From assembly GCA_018701055.1 (NCBI GenBank), contig JABIUH010000200.1:1-7303 (forward strand): a DNA stretch of 7,303 nucleotides, written 5' to 3'. Shown in pieces: positions 1 through 6,443 of this stretch. Source of the stretch: Woeseia sp. (GTDB lineage: Bacteria; Pseudomonadota; Gammaproteobacteria; Steroidobacterales; Woeseiaceae). Each line of letters opens with the position of its first letter. Within the stretch, counting starts at the first letter, position 1. A model generated the notes under the pieces. The model did not search any database and had not been told where the DNA came from. It saw only the letters and a program-made list of their open reading frames with translations. Position numbers and translations under genes: made by a program.

Positions 1-1091
1 GTGCCGTTCGGCATGTCTCCCGAGCCGTATCCGGAGGACGCCGTAATTGCGCAAGCAAGATGATCGCCATCGACTGCCGACGTGTGCACCGTCGAACCCG
101 ACGCCCATGTAGACAAAAAGGTGTCTGTGCGCACCGTCTCAAGTAATTCTGCAATGGGCGCGTCGACCATCTGCGCGCTGTCGATCCTCGCGCCCCTGAA
201 CGACAGCACCGCCTGTTGTGTATCGATCAATCGGCGTATCGAAGCCTCATCCCAGCGGGCAAACTTTTCTTTCCCAAAGCACTGCAGCATTGCCGCAAGG
301 CTCGCACCGCCTACCGCAGGCGGCGGGTTCGTTGCGATTTGCCAGTCACCGACGTCAATCATCAGTGCATCGCGCACATGCGGCACATATTCGACGAAAT
401 CCTGGCGTGACAACAAACCACCGTAATCGGCAACAAAGCGAACTATCCGTTCGCCTAGTTCTCCCTCGTACAATATGGCGGGACCTTCATCAGCGACTGC
501 ACTCAGCGTGTCGGCGAGATGTGGTACGACGATCGAGCTACCCACCTCACGCAGGGATCCGTCGTCGTTATGCAAAGCCTTGTGGCCGTCCCGGCTTCTG
601 CCAAATATGACGTCGCCCGAGTAGCTTAGATAATGGTGGCATGCGGTTGCCAATGGAAAGCCTTCGCGCGCAGCGCGAATACTCGGCGCCATCAATTCAC
701 GCCAGGGAATTGTCCCGAAACGCTCCGACGCGAGATGTAATGCGGCCAACGTACCTGGGACGGCGACTGATCCGGCGCCGATCAGTGTCGTAACACCTCC
801 GCCGTATTCCAATTCGACACTGTCGGTTGAGGCGCTCGTCCCGGGTTGTGAGCCCAAGCCGGGAACGGCGACATTGCCGTCAATTGTCAGCGGTTTGTCA
901 TCGGCAGACCAAATCGTGACAAAGGCGCCACCGAGCAGTGCGCACACACCTGGTTGGGTATTTATTGAGCACATCGCAGCGGCGAGGCCACAGTCGATTG
1001 CGTTACCACCGAGCTCGGCAATCTCGGCAGCAGCGTCCGCCGCAAGTGTCGAGGTCGTGGCAACTGCGACATCGCGCGTCCGGGATTTCAT
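1..1091 (-). CDS. ggt: gamma-glutamyltransferase family protein (Ntn hydrolase), 3' end cut by window
   Basis: The reading frame stays open from an ATG at 1091 to the window edge, giving 363 codons with the C-terminus missing. Family features read from the translation are an N-terminal GGNAIDCGLAAA block (about residues 29-40), GGAFVTIW (about 54-61), SVAVPGTLAAL (about 108-118), NPPPAVGGASLAAML (about 265-279) and the autoprocessing site STVHTSAVD. The threonine of that site, T334, aligns with the nucleophile (T391 in E. coli GGT) that becomes the N-terminus of the small subunit. The family is made as a proenzyme that cleaves itself and then hydrolyses or transfers gamma-glutamyl groups, for example from glutathione. 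No signal peptide is visible, so a cytoplasmic location is inferred, unlike E. coli Ggt. The substrate arginine of E. coli (LDFRE) is replaced by an IDGNV motif, which I associate with a GGT-like subfamily, so glutathione is not assured as substrate. An in-frame stop at 1134-1136, which is the frmA stop, makes 1091 the only sensible ATG. No strong ribosome-binding site is seen. The gene lies 42 nt behind frmA and is probably co-transcribed. Confidence 0.88.
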   Translation of the reverse strand, partial: MKSRTRDVAVATTSTLAADAAAEIAELGGNAIDCGLAAAMCSINTQPGVCALLGGAFVTIWSADDKPLTIDGNVAVPGLGSQPGTSASTDSVELEYGGGVTTLIGAGSVAVPGTLAALHLASERFGTIPWRELMAPSIRAAREGFPLATACHHYLSYSGDVIFGRSRDGHKALHNDDGSLREVGSSIVVPHLADTLSAVADEGPAILYEGELGERIVRFVADYGGLLSRQDFVEYVPHVRDALMIDVGDWQIATNPPPAVGGASLAAMLQCFGKEKFARWDEASIRRLIDTQQAVLSFRGARIDSAQMVDAPIAELLETVRTDTFLSTWASGSTVHTSAVDGDHLACAITASSGYGSGDMPNG

Positions 1092-1133
1092 CTTATGGGT
1101 AGCGACCCCTGCCTCACGACAGATAGCCTGCGC

Positions 1134-2243
1134 TCAAAAATGAATGACTGATCGAATACTTTTGCCTGCATGCATCAGATCGAAGGCTTTGTTGATGTCT
1201 TCGAGACCCATGGTGTGGGTAATGAATTCGTCTACCTTGATGTCGCCGTCCATATATTTTTCGACCATTCCTGGAAGTTGTGAGCGTCCCTTGCAACCCC
1301 CAAATGCAGTGCCACGCCAGACTCTGCCTGTCACCAGTTGAAATGGGCGGGTGCTAATTTCCTGACCTGCGCCCGCAACGCCAACAATTATCGATTCGCC
1401 CCAGCCCTTGTGGCAGCACTCCAGCGCTGCGCGCATCAGGTTTGCATTACCAACACACTCAAAGGAATAGTCCACGCCGCCGTTAGTAAGGTCGACCAGA
1501 ACTTCCTGGATCGGTGCGTCGTGATCATTGGGATTGACGCAGTCGGTAGCACCCATTTGTCGAGCGAGTTCGAATTTGCCCTCGTTGATGTCGATCGCAA
1601 TAATACGACCAGCTTTTGCCATCATTGCGCCTTGAATGGCACTAAGACCAACGCCGCCCAAACCGAACACCGCAACCGTTGCTCCAGCTTCAACTTTCGC
1701 AGTATTGAGTACTGCGCCAATGCCAGTCGTAATGCCGCAACCCAGAAGGCAAACTTTCTCGAGTGGTGCGTTGTCGCTGATCCTGGCGACGGCGATTTCC
1801 GGCAGTACCGTGTACTCACTAAACGTTGATGTGCCCATGTAGTGAAAGATTTGTTTGCCACCTTTTGAAAAGCGTGAGGTTCCATCCGGCATCAGCCCCT
1901 GACCCTGGGTAACACGAATCGCCTGACAAAGATTCGTTTTGCCTGAGGTGCAAAAATTGCACTCGCCACATTCCGGTGTATACAAAGGGATGACTTTGTC
2001 GCCAACTTTCAAGCTGGTTACGCCTGCACCAATTTCTTCAACGACCGCACCACCTTCGTGTCCCAGCACAACCGGGAAAATGCCTTCGGGGTCGTCGCCT
2101 GACAACGTGAACGCATCTGTGTGACACACGCCACTCGCAACGATGCGCAGCAGAACCTCACCTGCCTTTGGCCCATCCAGATCAATTTCTTCGATTTCCA
2201 AAGGTTTTCCCGCTTCCCAGGCAACAGCAGCACGCGTTTTCAT
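1134..2243 (-). CDS. frmA: S-(hydroxymethyl)glutathione dehydrogenase / class III alcohol dehydrogenase
   Basis: This 369-residue zinc alcohol dehydrogenase matches the class III family along its whole length and has the usual size. It oxidises S-hydroxymethylglutathione, the spontaneous formaldehyde-glutathione adduct, to S-formylglutathione with NAD+. Class III enzymes also reduce S-nitrosoglutathione. Catalytic zinc ligands are C40, H62 (in GHEGG) and C169. Structural zinc ligands are C92, C95, C98 and C106. The dinucleotide motif GLGGVG is at 194-199, with D218 closing the second strand to select NAD. R110 in IRVTQG aligns with human ADH5 R115, the glutathione-anchoring arginine that marks class III. 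The start ATG at 2243 has a GAGGA Shine-Dalgarno 11 nt upstream. The gene is transcribed away from tyrA and is followed after 42 nt by the GGT-family gene. The usual partner, S-formylglutathione hydrolase, is not in this window. Family assignment is very secure; the physiological aldehyde source is unknown. Confidence 0.97.
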   Translation of the reverse strand: MKTRAAVAWEAGKPLEIEEIDLDGPKAGEVLLRIVASGVCHTDAFTLSGDDPEGIFPVVLGHEGGAVVEEIGAGVTSLKVGDKVIPLYTPECGECNFCTSGKTNLCQAIRVTQGQGLMPDGTSRFSKGGKQIFHYMGTSTFSEYTVLPEIAVARISDNAPLEKVCLLGCGITTGIGAVLNTAKVEAGATVAVFGLGGVGLSAIQGAMMAKAGRIIAIDINEGKFELARQMGATDCVNPNDHDAPIQEVLVDLTNGGVDYSFECVGNANLMRAALECCHKGWGESIIVGVAGAGQEISTRPFQLVTGRVWRGTAFGGCKGRSQLPGMVEKYMDGDIKVDEFITHTMGLEDINKAFDLMHAGKSIRSVIHF

Positions 2244-2401
2244 GGTTTTATTTATCCTCAGAATAATATGGTTACTGCGTACAGTTTCGCATGAAAGCGG
2301 AACGGGACGAAAGAGGATGGTGGGAATTGGTTTGGCGTTAAAATCCCAACTACGGTAAAAGGGTCCTAGCGTTAACCTAATATTTAGAGAGCTGCAAACA
2401 C
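2244..2401. promoter_or_regulatory. divergent promoter region between frmA and tyrA
   Basis: These 158 bp separate the divergent frmA and tyrA starts and must hold both promoters. On the minus strand TATTAT (2268 to 2263) is a 5/6 match to a sigma-70 -10 box, but no good -35 lies 16-18 nt upstream, and the resulting leader would be very short. On the plus strand TTGGCG (2332-2337) and TAAAAG (2356-2361) are 18 nt apart, each a 4/6 match; TAATAT (2378-2383) is another possible -10 without a good -35. The heptamer GCGTTAA occurs at 2335-2341 and again at 2369-2375. The tyrA ribosome-binding site is a weak AGAGAG about 12 nt before its ATG. No tyrR-type box, attenuator or riboswitch is convincing. 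Confidence 0.35.
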
Positions 2402-3487
2402 ATGGCCCTGGAAAAATTGCGTGAGAAGTTATCTGGCATCGATCGGCAGATAGTTGAACTCATTGCCGCACGACAGTCTGTTGTCGACGAAATTGGCAGC
2501 AAGAAACAAACGGTTGGAAGGGCAACGCGTGACTTCGAACGAGAGCGAGACGTGCTTGAAATGGCGCGCGCGCAAGCAGATGCATTAGGTGTCGATCCGA
2601 ATCTTGCCGACGAAATCATGACGACGCTGATTCGCGCCTCTCTCACTCATCAGGAACGCAGTCGTGTAGTAGCGGAGGGGCGCGGCGACGGGCGTCGGGC
2701 CTTAATTATTGGCGGCGCCGGCAAGATGGGTGGATGGTTCGTCAATTTTTTTAGCTCGCAAGGATTCTTGACGGTCATAGCGGACACGCATGTTGAACCT
2801 GGCCCTGGCAAGTGTCTCGACTGGCGTCAGGCGGGAATCGACTATGACGTCATCGTCGTCGCGACACCGATGGCGATTTCTGGGCAAATTTTGAGCGAGC
2901 TCGCTGAATTGCAACCAGCGAGCCTCATTTTTGATATCGGCTCGCTAAAGTCACCACTTAAAAGTGGAATCGCCAAGTTATGTGCTGCGGGCTGCAAGGT
3001 TGCCTCGCTGCATCCTATGTATGGACCAGATACTGAGCTGCTATCGGGACGTCATCTTATCTTCGTTGATGCGGGGTGCCCGCAGGCGACCCGTGAGGCA
3101 AAAGATCTATTTGCCTCGACGATGGTCGAAGAGCTCGATATGGGGCTTGATGATCATGATCGCCTCATCGCTTATGTATTGGGTTTGTCTCACGCACTAA
3201 ACATTGCGTTTTTTACTGCATTGGCTGAAAGCGGTGAGGCAGCCCCAAAACTAGCGCAGTTGTCGTCGACCACTTTTGATGCGCAGTTACTCGTTTCGGC
3301 AGCCGTTGCGCACGACAATCCTCGTATGTATTTTGAAATTCAGCATTTGAACGATTTCGGACAAAGTCCTCTGGACGCTTTGTGCGAGTCTGCGGGTCGC
3401 ATTAGGGATCTTGTGAAGAATGGCGACGAGGACGGTTTCGTTGAGCTTATGCAGAACGGTCGTGAGTATTTGGCGACTCGACGCTAG
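2402..3487 (+). CDS. tyrA: bifunctional chorismate mutase / prephenate dehydrogenase (T-protein)
   Basis: This 361-residue cytoplasmic enzyme of tyrosine synthesis converts chorismate to prephenate and then prephenate to 4-hydroxyphenylpyruvate with NAD+. Residues 1-90 form an AroQ-type chorismate mutase. Against E. coli P-protein every known active-site residue is present at an offset of four: R7, R24, K35, D44, E48, S80 and Q84. Residues about 98-360 are the dehydrogenase, with the dinucleotide motif GAGKMG (105-110), catalytic H204 in HPMYGPD, H252 in the conserved HD pair, and K183 in GSLKSP. The length is close to E. coli TyrA (373). One oddity is that hand alignment puts alanine (A301) where E. 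coli has R294, described as a prephenate-binding residue; the surrounding block reads VAHDNPRMYFEI. The ATG at 2402 gives the full mutase N-terminus. The gene leads an operon, with the lipoprotein start 2 nt after its TAG. Feedback control by tyrosine is usual in the family but cannot be read from the sequence. Confidence 0.95.
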   Translation: MALEKLREKLSGIDRQIVELIAARQSVVDEIGSKKQTVGRATRDFERERDVLEMARAQADALGVDPNLADEIMTTLIRASLTHQERSRVVAEGRGDGRRALIIGGAGKMGGWFVNFFSSQGFLTVIADTHVEPGPGKCLDWRQAGIDYDVIVVATPMAISGQILSELAELQPASLIFDIGSLKSPLKSGIAKLCAAGCKVASLHPMYGPDTELLSGRHLIFVDAGCPQATREAKDLFASTMVEELDMGLDDHDRLIAYVLGLSHALNIAFFTALAESGEAAPKLAQLSSTTFDAQLLVSAAVAHDNPRMYFEIQHLNDFGQSPLDALCESAGRIRDLVKNGDEDGFVELMQNGREYLATRR

Positions 3488-3489
3488 TG

Positions 3490-4557
3490 ATGCGTGTCCA
3501 TTTAATTTTGTTGTTCGGTCTATCCGCGGTGTTAGCTGGCTGTAGTAAGGAACCCAGCAGTCCCGTGACCGACGCACAGACCCGCGAGCTTCCACCACCG
3601 GCGACGATCACCCGGTCGAGCCCGCTTGTCGTTTACACGACCTTCAATGGCAAGAAAATCAAACCCGTTCTGGACGCTTACAAGGCGGAATCTGGCACTA
3701 ACTATCAATTGTTGGTTGATGGCTCACTGGACAATCTCAACGCGGTCGACGATGCAACCACATTGCCGAATGCCGATATCTATGTTGCGAATAGTTTCGC
3801 GGAGCTATCTGCTTTTGCGGAAGCAGACGTGTTTCGTCCCGTGAGGTCCAATCTGATTGATGCTCACATTCCGGAAGTGCTGCGTGATTCGGAGGGGCGT
3901 TGGGTCGCTATTTCGAAACGAGTCCGTGTGATCGTTTACAACACCGATCTTGTTGAAACAAACGAATTGAGAGGCATCGTAGATTACGCTGCTTTGGGTG
4001 ACGAAACCTGGTCCAACAGACTTTGCCTTTCTTCATCGAGGAATGCGGGAAATCAGCTGCTCGTTGCCTTTCTCATCGCTGATCTCGGGGTGCGCAATGC
4101 GGAGCTCGCCGTTCGCCATTGGCGTGGTAATTTCGCCGCCCCTCCGTTCTCAACTGATCGCGATTTGATAGCGGCGGTTGCTGCGGGTCAATGCGCTCTC
4201 GGCATTGTCGATTCAAATACGGCATTGAAATTTGCAGCTTCCAATCAAAACGCACCAGTTGCTCCGCATCTCTTTGCGATCGAAGAAGAAGCCCTATTTG
4301 ATTTTAGCGGAGCAGGGGTATCGCGGCATGCACACGATGCCGATGGTGCTATCGCATTTCTCGAATGGCTAACGTCAGCAACACCAGCCGCGCTGTACGC
4401 TGCGCAGGACAGCGAGATGCCCTCAAATCCGAACGCGTCGCGTGGCATTGCGCGAGCCAACTGGGCCGAGAACGTGGCAGTTCAGGGGTCTTTTTCTGAA
4501 CTCGGTTTCTTGCAGGAAGATGCAATAAAACTGATCGAACGCGCGAGATATCCCTGA
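3490..4557 (+). CDS. FbpA/iron-type ABC transporter substrate-binding lipoprotein, ligand unknown
   Basis: This 355-residue protein has a lipoprotein signal peptide: a short n-region with one Arg, a hydrophobic core, and lipobox LAGC with the lipidated Cys at residue 18. Serine follows the Cys, so outer-membrane sorting is plausible. After a low-complexity linker to about residue 43, the body resembles family 1 periplasmic binding proteins of the ferric-iron type: LVVYTTFNG (about 46-54), NADIYVANSFAEL (about 95-107), WVAISKRVRVIVYNTDLV (about 138-155), SGAGVSRHA (about 273-281), EMPSNPNA (about 309-316) and the tail LGFLQEDAIKLIERA. These proteins pass ligand to an inner-membrane permease, yet no permease or ATPase gene is present. 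The paired tyrosines that bind Fe3+ in FbpA fall where this protein reads IVDSNTALKF (about 239-248), so iron binding is doubtful. I chose the ATG at 3490; a GTG at 3487 would add one residue and overlap the tyrA stop. The gene sits between tyrA and rppH and overlaps rppH by 1 nt. The fold is likely; the ligand is unknown. Confidence 0.85.
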   Translation: MRVHLILLFGLSAVLAGCSKEPSSPVTDAQTRELPPPATITRSSPLVVYTTFNGKKIKPVLDAYKAESGTNYQLLVDGSLDNLNAVDDATTLPNADIYVANSFAELSAFAEADVFRPVRSNLIDAHIPEVLRDSEGRWVAISKRVRVIVYNTDLVETNELRGIVDYAALGDETWSNRLCLSSSRNAGNQLLVAFLIADLGVRNAELAVRHWRGNFAAPPFSTDRDLIAAVAAGQCALGIVDSNTALKFAASNQNAPVAPHLFAIEEEALFDFSGAGVSRHAHDADGAIAFLEWLTSATPAALYAAQDSEMPSNPNASRGIARANWAENVAVQGSFSELGFLQEDAIKLIERARYP

Positions 4558-5177
4558 TGGAGCAAGACGATATCGATGCGGACGGGTTTCGCGCAAATGT
4601 TGGAATTATTTTGGCTAACGCTGATGGGAAATTACTGCTGGCGGGCCGGGTCCGGAGTAAGGGCTGGCAATTTCCGCAAGGTGGGATGCTGCAGGGCGAG
4701 ACTGATGAGCAATCGATGTACCGCGAACTCCACGAAGAGGTCGGTCTCCGCGATACTGACGTCGAAATTCTTGGTGCAACGGACGACTGGATTCGCTATC
4801 GATTACCCGAACGCTTTGTTCGCAGAGATCGCCGTCCATTGTGCATTGGTCAAAAACAACGTTGGTTCATGTTGCGTCTCGTCGGCGACGAAGAGAGTCT
4901 GCGTTTTGATCAATCAGAGAGCCCGGAGTTTGACCGTTGGCGGTGGGTGGACTTCTGGCGTCCGGTCAATGAAGTTATCTACTTCAAGAGACGTGTTTAT
5001 GTGCTGGCGCTGAATGAACTTGGGCCGTGCTTGTATCCCGAGGGAATTCCTGCAAGTCCGCGATGGTGGCCGAAACGCTGGAAAAAAACGTTTGAGAAAG
5101 ATCTCAAGCGCGCCAACGACGCGCGAGAGCGCGATCAATTAGAACGGCTTGACGATAGCGAGACAAATAATGCCTAA
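4557..5177 (+). CDS. rppH: RNA 5'-pyrophosphohydrolase RppH (Nudix)
   Basis: This 206-residue cytoplasmic Nudix hydrolase removes pyrophosphate from the 5' triphosphate end of mRNA, which exposes a 5' monophosphate that stimulates RNase E decay. The Nudix box runs from G42 to L64 and contains E48, R56, E57, E60 and E61. E57, E60 and E61 match E. coli E53, E56 and E57, and E124 in ESPEF matches E. coli E120. Other near-identical blocks are GWQFPQGG (36-43), VRRDRRPLCIGQKQ (88-101) and the FDRWRWVDFW segment (125-134). The N-terminus is only four residues longer than in E. coli RppH. The C-terminal tail is longer and strongly charged: a tryptophan-rich basic patch SPRWWPKRWKK at 167-177, then an acidic end (total 206 versus about 176 residues). 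The ATG overlaps the stop of the upstream lipoprotein gene (TGATG), which suggests translational coupling. The last 39 nt overlap the 3' end of hemJ on the other strand. Confidence 0.96.
   Translation: MEQDDIDADGFRANVGIILANADGKLLLAGRVRSKGWQFPQGGMLQGETDEQSMYRELHEEVGLRDTDVEILGATDDWIRYRLPERFVRRDRRPLCIGQKQRWFMLRLVGDEESLRFDQSESPEFDRWRWVDFWRPVNEVIYFKRRVYVLALNELGPCLYPEGIPASPRWWPKRWKKTFEKDLKRANDARERDQLERLDDSETNNA
5082..5107 (-). terminator. possible Rho-independent terminator of hemJ inside the rppH coding sequence
   Basis: Read on the minus strand, about 30 nt beyond the hemJ stop, a perfect 6-bp stem TTGAGA/TCTCAA with a 4-nt loop (5107-5092) is followed by ACG and then seven T (5088-5082). Just upstream a second small hairpin, GCGCG/CGCGC with a 7-nt loop (5124-5108), could stack on it or act with it. 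The first stem has only two G-C pairs and the U-tract is three nt away, so this is a weak candidate. The same bases encode the lysine-rich RppH tail (KKTFEKDL), which would explain the A-run by itself. Confidence 0.35.
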
Positions 5178-5573
5178 CAAGAAAATAACGGGAATCTCAT
5201 TGAACCACCGAAGCCACTTTGTATCGCTCGGGAGTTCGCCTGCTTTTAATTTGCCTATCCAATGCCAACAGCGATAGTGATACACAAACAGTCCGAGCAG
5301 AAGTAACAGTTTTACTTTGAACCAAGTCTGGTACGACAGCGCTCCGTTAATCATTAACATCAATAGTCCGAAAACCGTAGTCAACACCATGCCGATCGTC
5401 ATTAATATAAACAGGCGCCGCTCCATGGTTTCGAACCGGACGCGGCTAACCTGGTCTTTCGCATCAGTGTGATAAATAAATAGGCGCGGGAGATAAAACA
5501 GACCCGCAAACCACGTCACCATGAATGCAACATGTAGTGCTTTGAACCATAAATACCCTGCTGACAATTGCAT
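5139..5573 (-). CDS. hemJ: protoporphyrinogen IX oxidase HemJ (UPF0093)
   Basis: This 144-residue integral inner-membrane protein has the usual size for HemJ and four hydrophobic segments, at about 7-28, 54-76, 84-101 and 125-142. HemJ oxidises protoporphyrinogen IX to protoporphyrin IX, the step before iron insertion in haem synthesis, and replaces HemG or HemY in many gammaproteobacteria. Family landmarks are KALHVAFMVTWFAGLFYLPR in the first helix region (H14, R30), H35, ERRLF (51-55), and WFKVKLLLLL with K88 in the third helix. The first-helix histidine and third-helix lysine are the residues usually conserved in the family and linked to activity or haem binding. The ATG at 5573 has a good Shine-Dalgarno, AGAAGGG (5587-5581), 7 nt upstream. 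The gene stands alone on the minus strand, divergent from the DUF6776 gene and convergent with rppH, which it overlaps by 39 nt. In Pseudomonas, as I recall, hemJ neighbours the same DUF6776-bactofilin-erpA block. Confidence 0.94.
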   Translation of the reverse strand: MQLSAGYLWFKALHVAFMVTWFAGLFYLPRLFIYHTDAKDQVSRVRFETMERRLFILMTIGMVLTTVFGLLMLMINGALSYQTWFKVKLLLLLGLFVYHYRCWHWIGKLKAGELPSDTKWLRWFNEIPVIFLLGIICLAIVKPF

Positions 5574-5722
5574 TTAAATACCCTTCTGATCGATCACTTG
5601 AGGCTCGATGTCCCAAGCCTTATTCCGACTTATAACCAATTCCGTGACCTGCTGCACTTCTGTTTGGCCCGGTCCCCGCGTAACATAACGCGTCTGTATT
5701 TAAAGAAAACAACGAGTTACCG
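5574..5722. promoter_or_regulatory. divergent promoter region between hemJ and the DUF6776 gene
   Basis: These 149 bp must drive hemJ (minus) and the membrane-protein/bactofilin/erpA genes (plus). The self-complementary TTATAA at 5630-5635 gives a 5/6 -10 match on both strands: TATAAC at 5631-5636 on plus and TATAAG at 5634-5629 on minus. Neither has a strong -35. Closer to the plus-strand gene, CGCGT (5677-5681) and ACGCG (5688-5692) form an inverted repeat around AACATA that could be a protein-binding site or chance. The plus gene has only a weak ribosome-binding site (ACGAG about 8 nt before its ATG). No IscR- or Fur-like box is convincing. Confidence 0.35.
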
Positions 5723-6436
5723 ATGAGATCACGCTCACATATGCCCGGTACGGGACTGAGCACAAGCATGCGAGTCGCGATGGCTATCGCGATTCTCGTC
5801 GGTGGCTATCTTATTTTTGAGTTTGGCCGGATTCAGGCGAATTACAACATTGTTGATACGCTAGCGGAAAAGCAGAACTTTCTGCACGAGATTGAAGCAC
5901 TCGACGACGAAATTGTTGAATTCAAACAAGAAGTTGCTCGATTGGAGACCACGCGCGTCGTCGAGAACGAAGCCTATCAGGTGGTCGAGACCAACCTAAT
6001 GGATTTGCAGCGCAAGGTTCAAGAGCAACAAGAAGCAATCGCGTTTTATCGTGGGATTGTGTCGCCAAAAGACGGCGGGCGCGGTATTCGAGTCCAGGAT
6101 TTGAGGTTGACGCGGGGCGGGGCCGAGCGGCATTACAACTTACGCCTTGTGCTTGTGCAGGTTATGCAACACGATCGGAGCGTTAAAGGCGAGGTTGATT
6201 TCAGTTTGGAGGGCGAAGTGGATGGTGTCGCCACGACATACAAACTTCAGCAATTGCTTCCAGAAGATGTAAATAGTAGTTGGCCTTTCTCATTTCGGTA
6301 TTTTGAAGATTTCGACAAAGAGTTGATTCTACCGGACGGATTTACCCCGGAGACAATCAATATTGAGGTGGTTTCGAGAACGAAATCGATCGCGAGCGTT
6401 AAACAGAGTTTTGCCTGGATTGCAGGCCAGAGTTAA
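5723..6436 (+). CDS. DUF6776-like coiled-coil inner-membrane protein, function unknown
   Basis: This 237-residue protein has no assigned function. A cytoplasmic N-terminus of about 16 mostly basic or polar residues precedes one membrane helix (about 17-34, ending IFEFGR). Next comes a long predicted coiled coil (about 44-107, rich in Glu, Gln and regularly spaced Leu/Val), then a conserved-looking FYRGIVSPKDGGRGIRV segment (108-124) and a mixed beta domain to about 232 with FSFRYFEDF (189-197) and LPDGFTPETINIEV (203-216). The topology suggests a single-pass protein with the coiled coil and beta domain in the periplasm. The pattern and the neighbours fit the proteobacterial DUF6776 family that sits beside bactofilin genes, an identification made from memory. 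The bactofilin start is 21 nt downstream, so the two are likely co-transcribed, and a role as membrane partner of the bactofilin is a reasonable inference. ATGs at 5741 and 5768 are alternative starts that would shorten the cytoplasmic tail. Confidence 0.82.
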   Translation: MRSRSHMPGTGLSTSMRVAMAIAILVGGYLIFEFGRIQANYNIVDTLAEKQNFLHEIEALDDEIVEFKQEVARLETTRVVENEAYQVVETNLMDLQRKVQEQQEAIAFYRGIVSPKDGGRGIRVQDLRLTRGGAERHYNLRLVLVQVMQHDRSVKGEVDFSLEGEVDGVATTYKLQQLLPEDVNSSWPFSFRYFEDFDKELILPDGFTPETINIEVVSRTKSIASVKQSFAWIAGQS

Positions 6437-6443
6437 AGAATTT

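Noticed and set aside
82..610. Plus-strand open frames antisense to the GGT-family gene
   Set aside because: The minus-strand frame is continuous for 363 codons with clear family motifs; the plus-strand frames have none.
1338..1829. Open frame of 163 codons on the plus strand, antisense to frmA
   Set aside because: It lies wholly inside a confidently identified gene, its composition mirrors the frmA codons, and the product has no recognisable motif.
2274..2285. Inverted repeat ACTG-CGTA-CAGT upstream of frmA
   Set aside because: Arms of only 4 bp with no extension; expected by chance in a spacer of this size.
3487..3489. GTG start for the lipoprotein gene overlapping the tyrA stop
   Set aside because: An ATG follows immediately at 3490 and gives an equally good signal peptide; ATG is the more likely start.
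4576..5013. Open frame of 145 codons on the plus strand in another frame of rppH
   Set aside because: It is nested in rppH, whose frame carries the full Nudix signature; the alternative product looks like random translation.
5082..5088. Run of seven A in rppH as a slippage or frameshift site
   Set aside because: The codon phase (AAA AAA ACG) does not fit a -1 slippery heptamer, and the RppH frame continues normally to a plausible tail.
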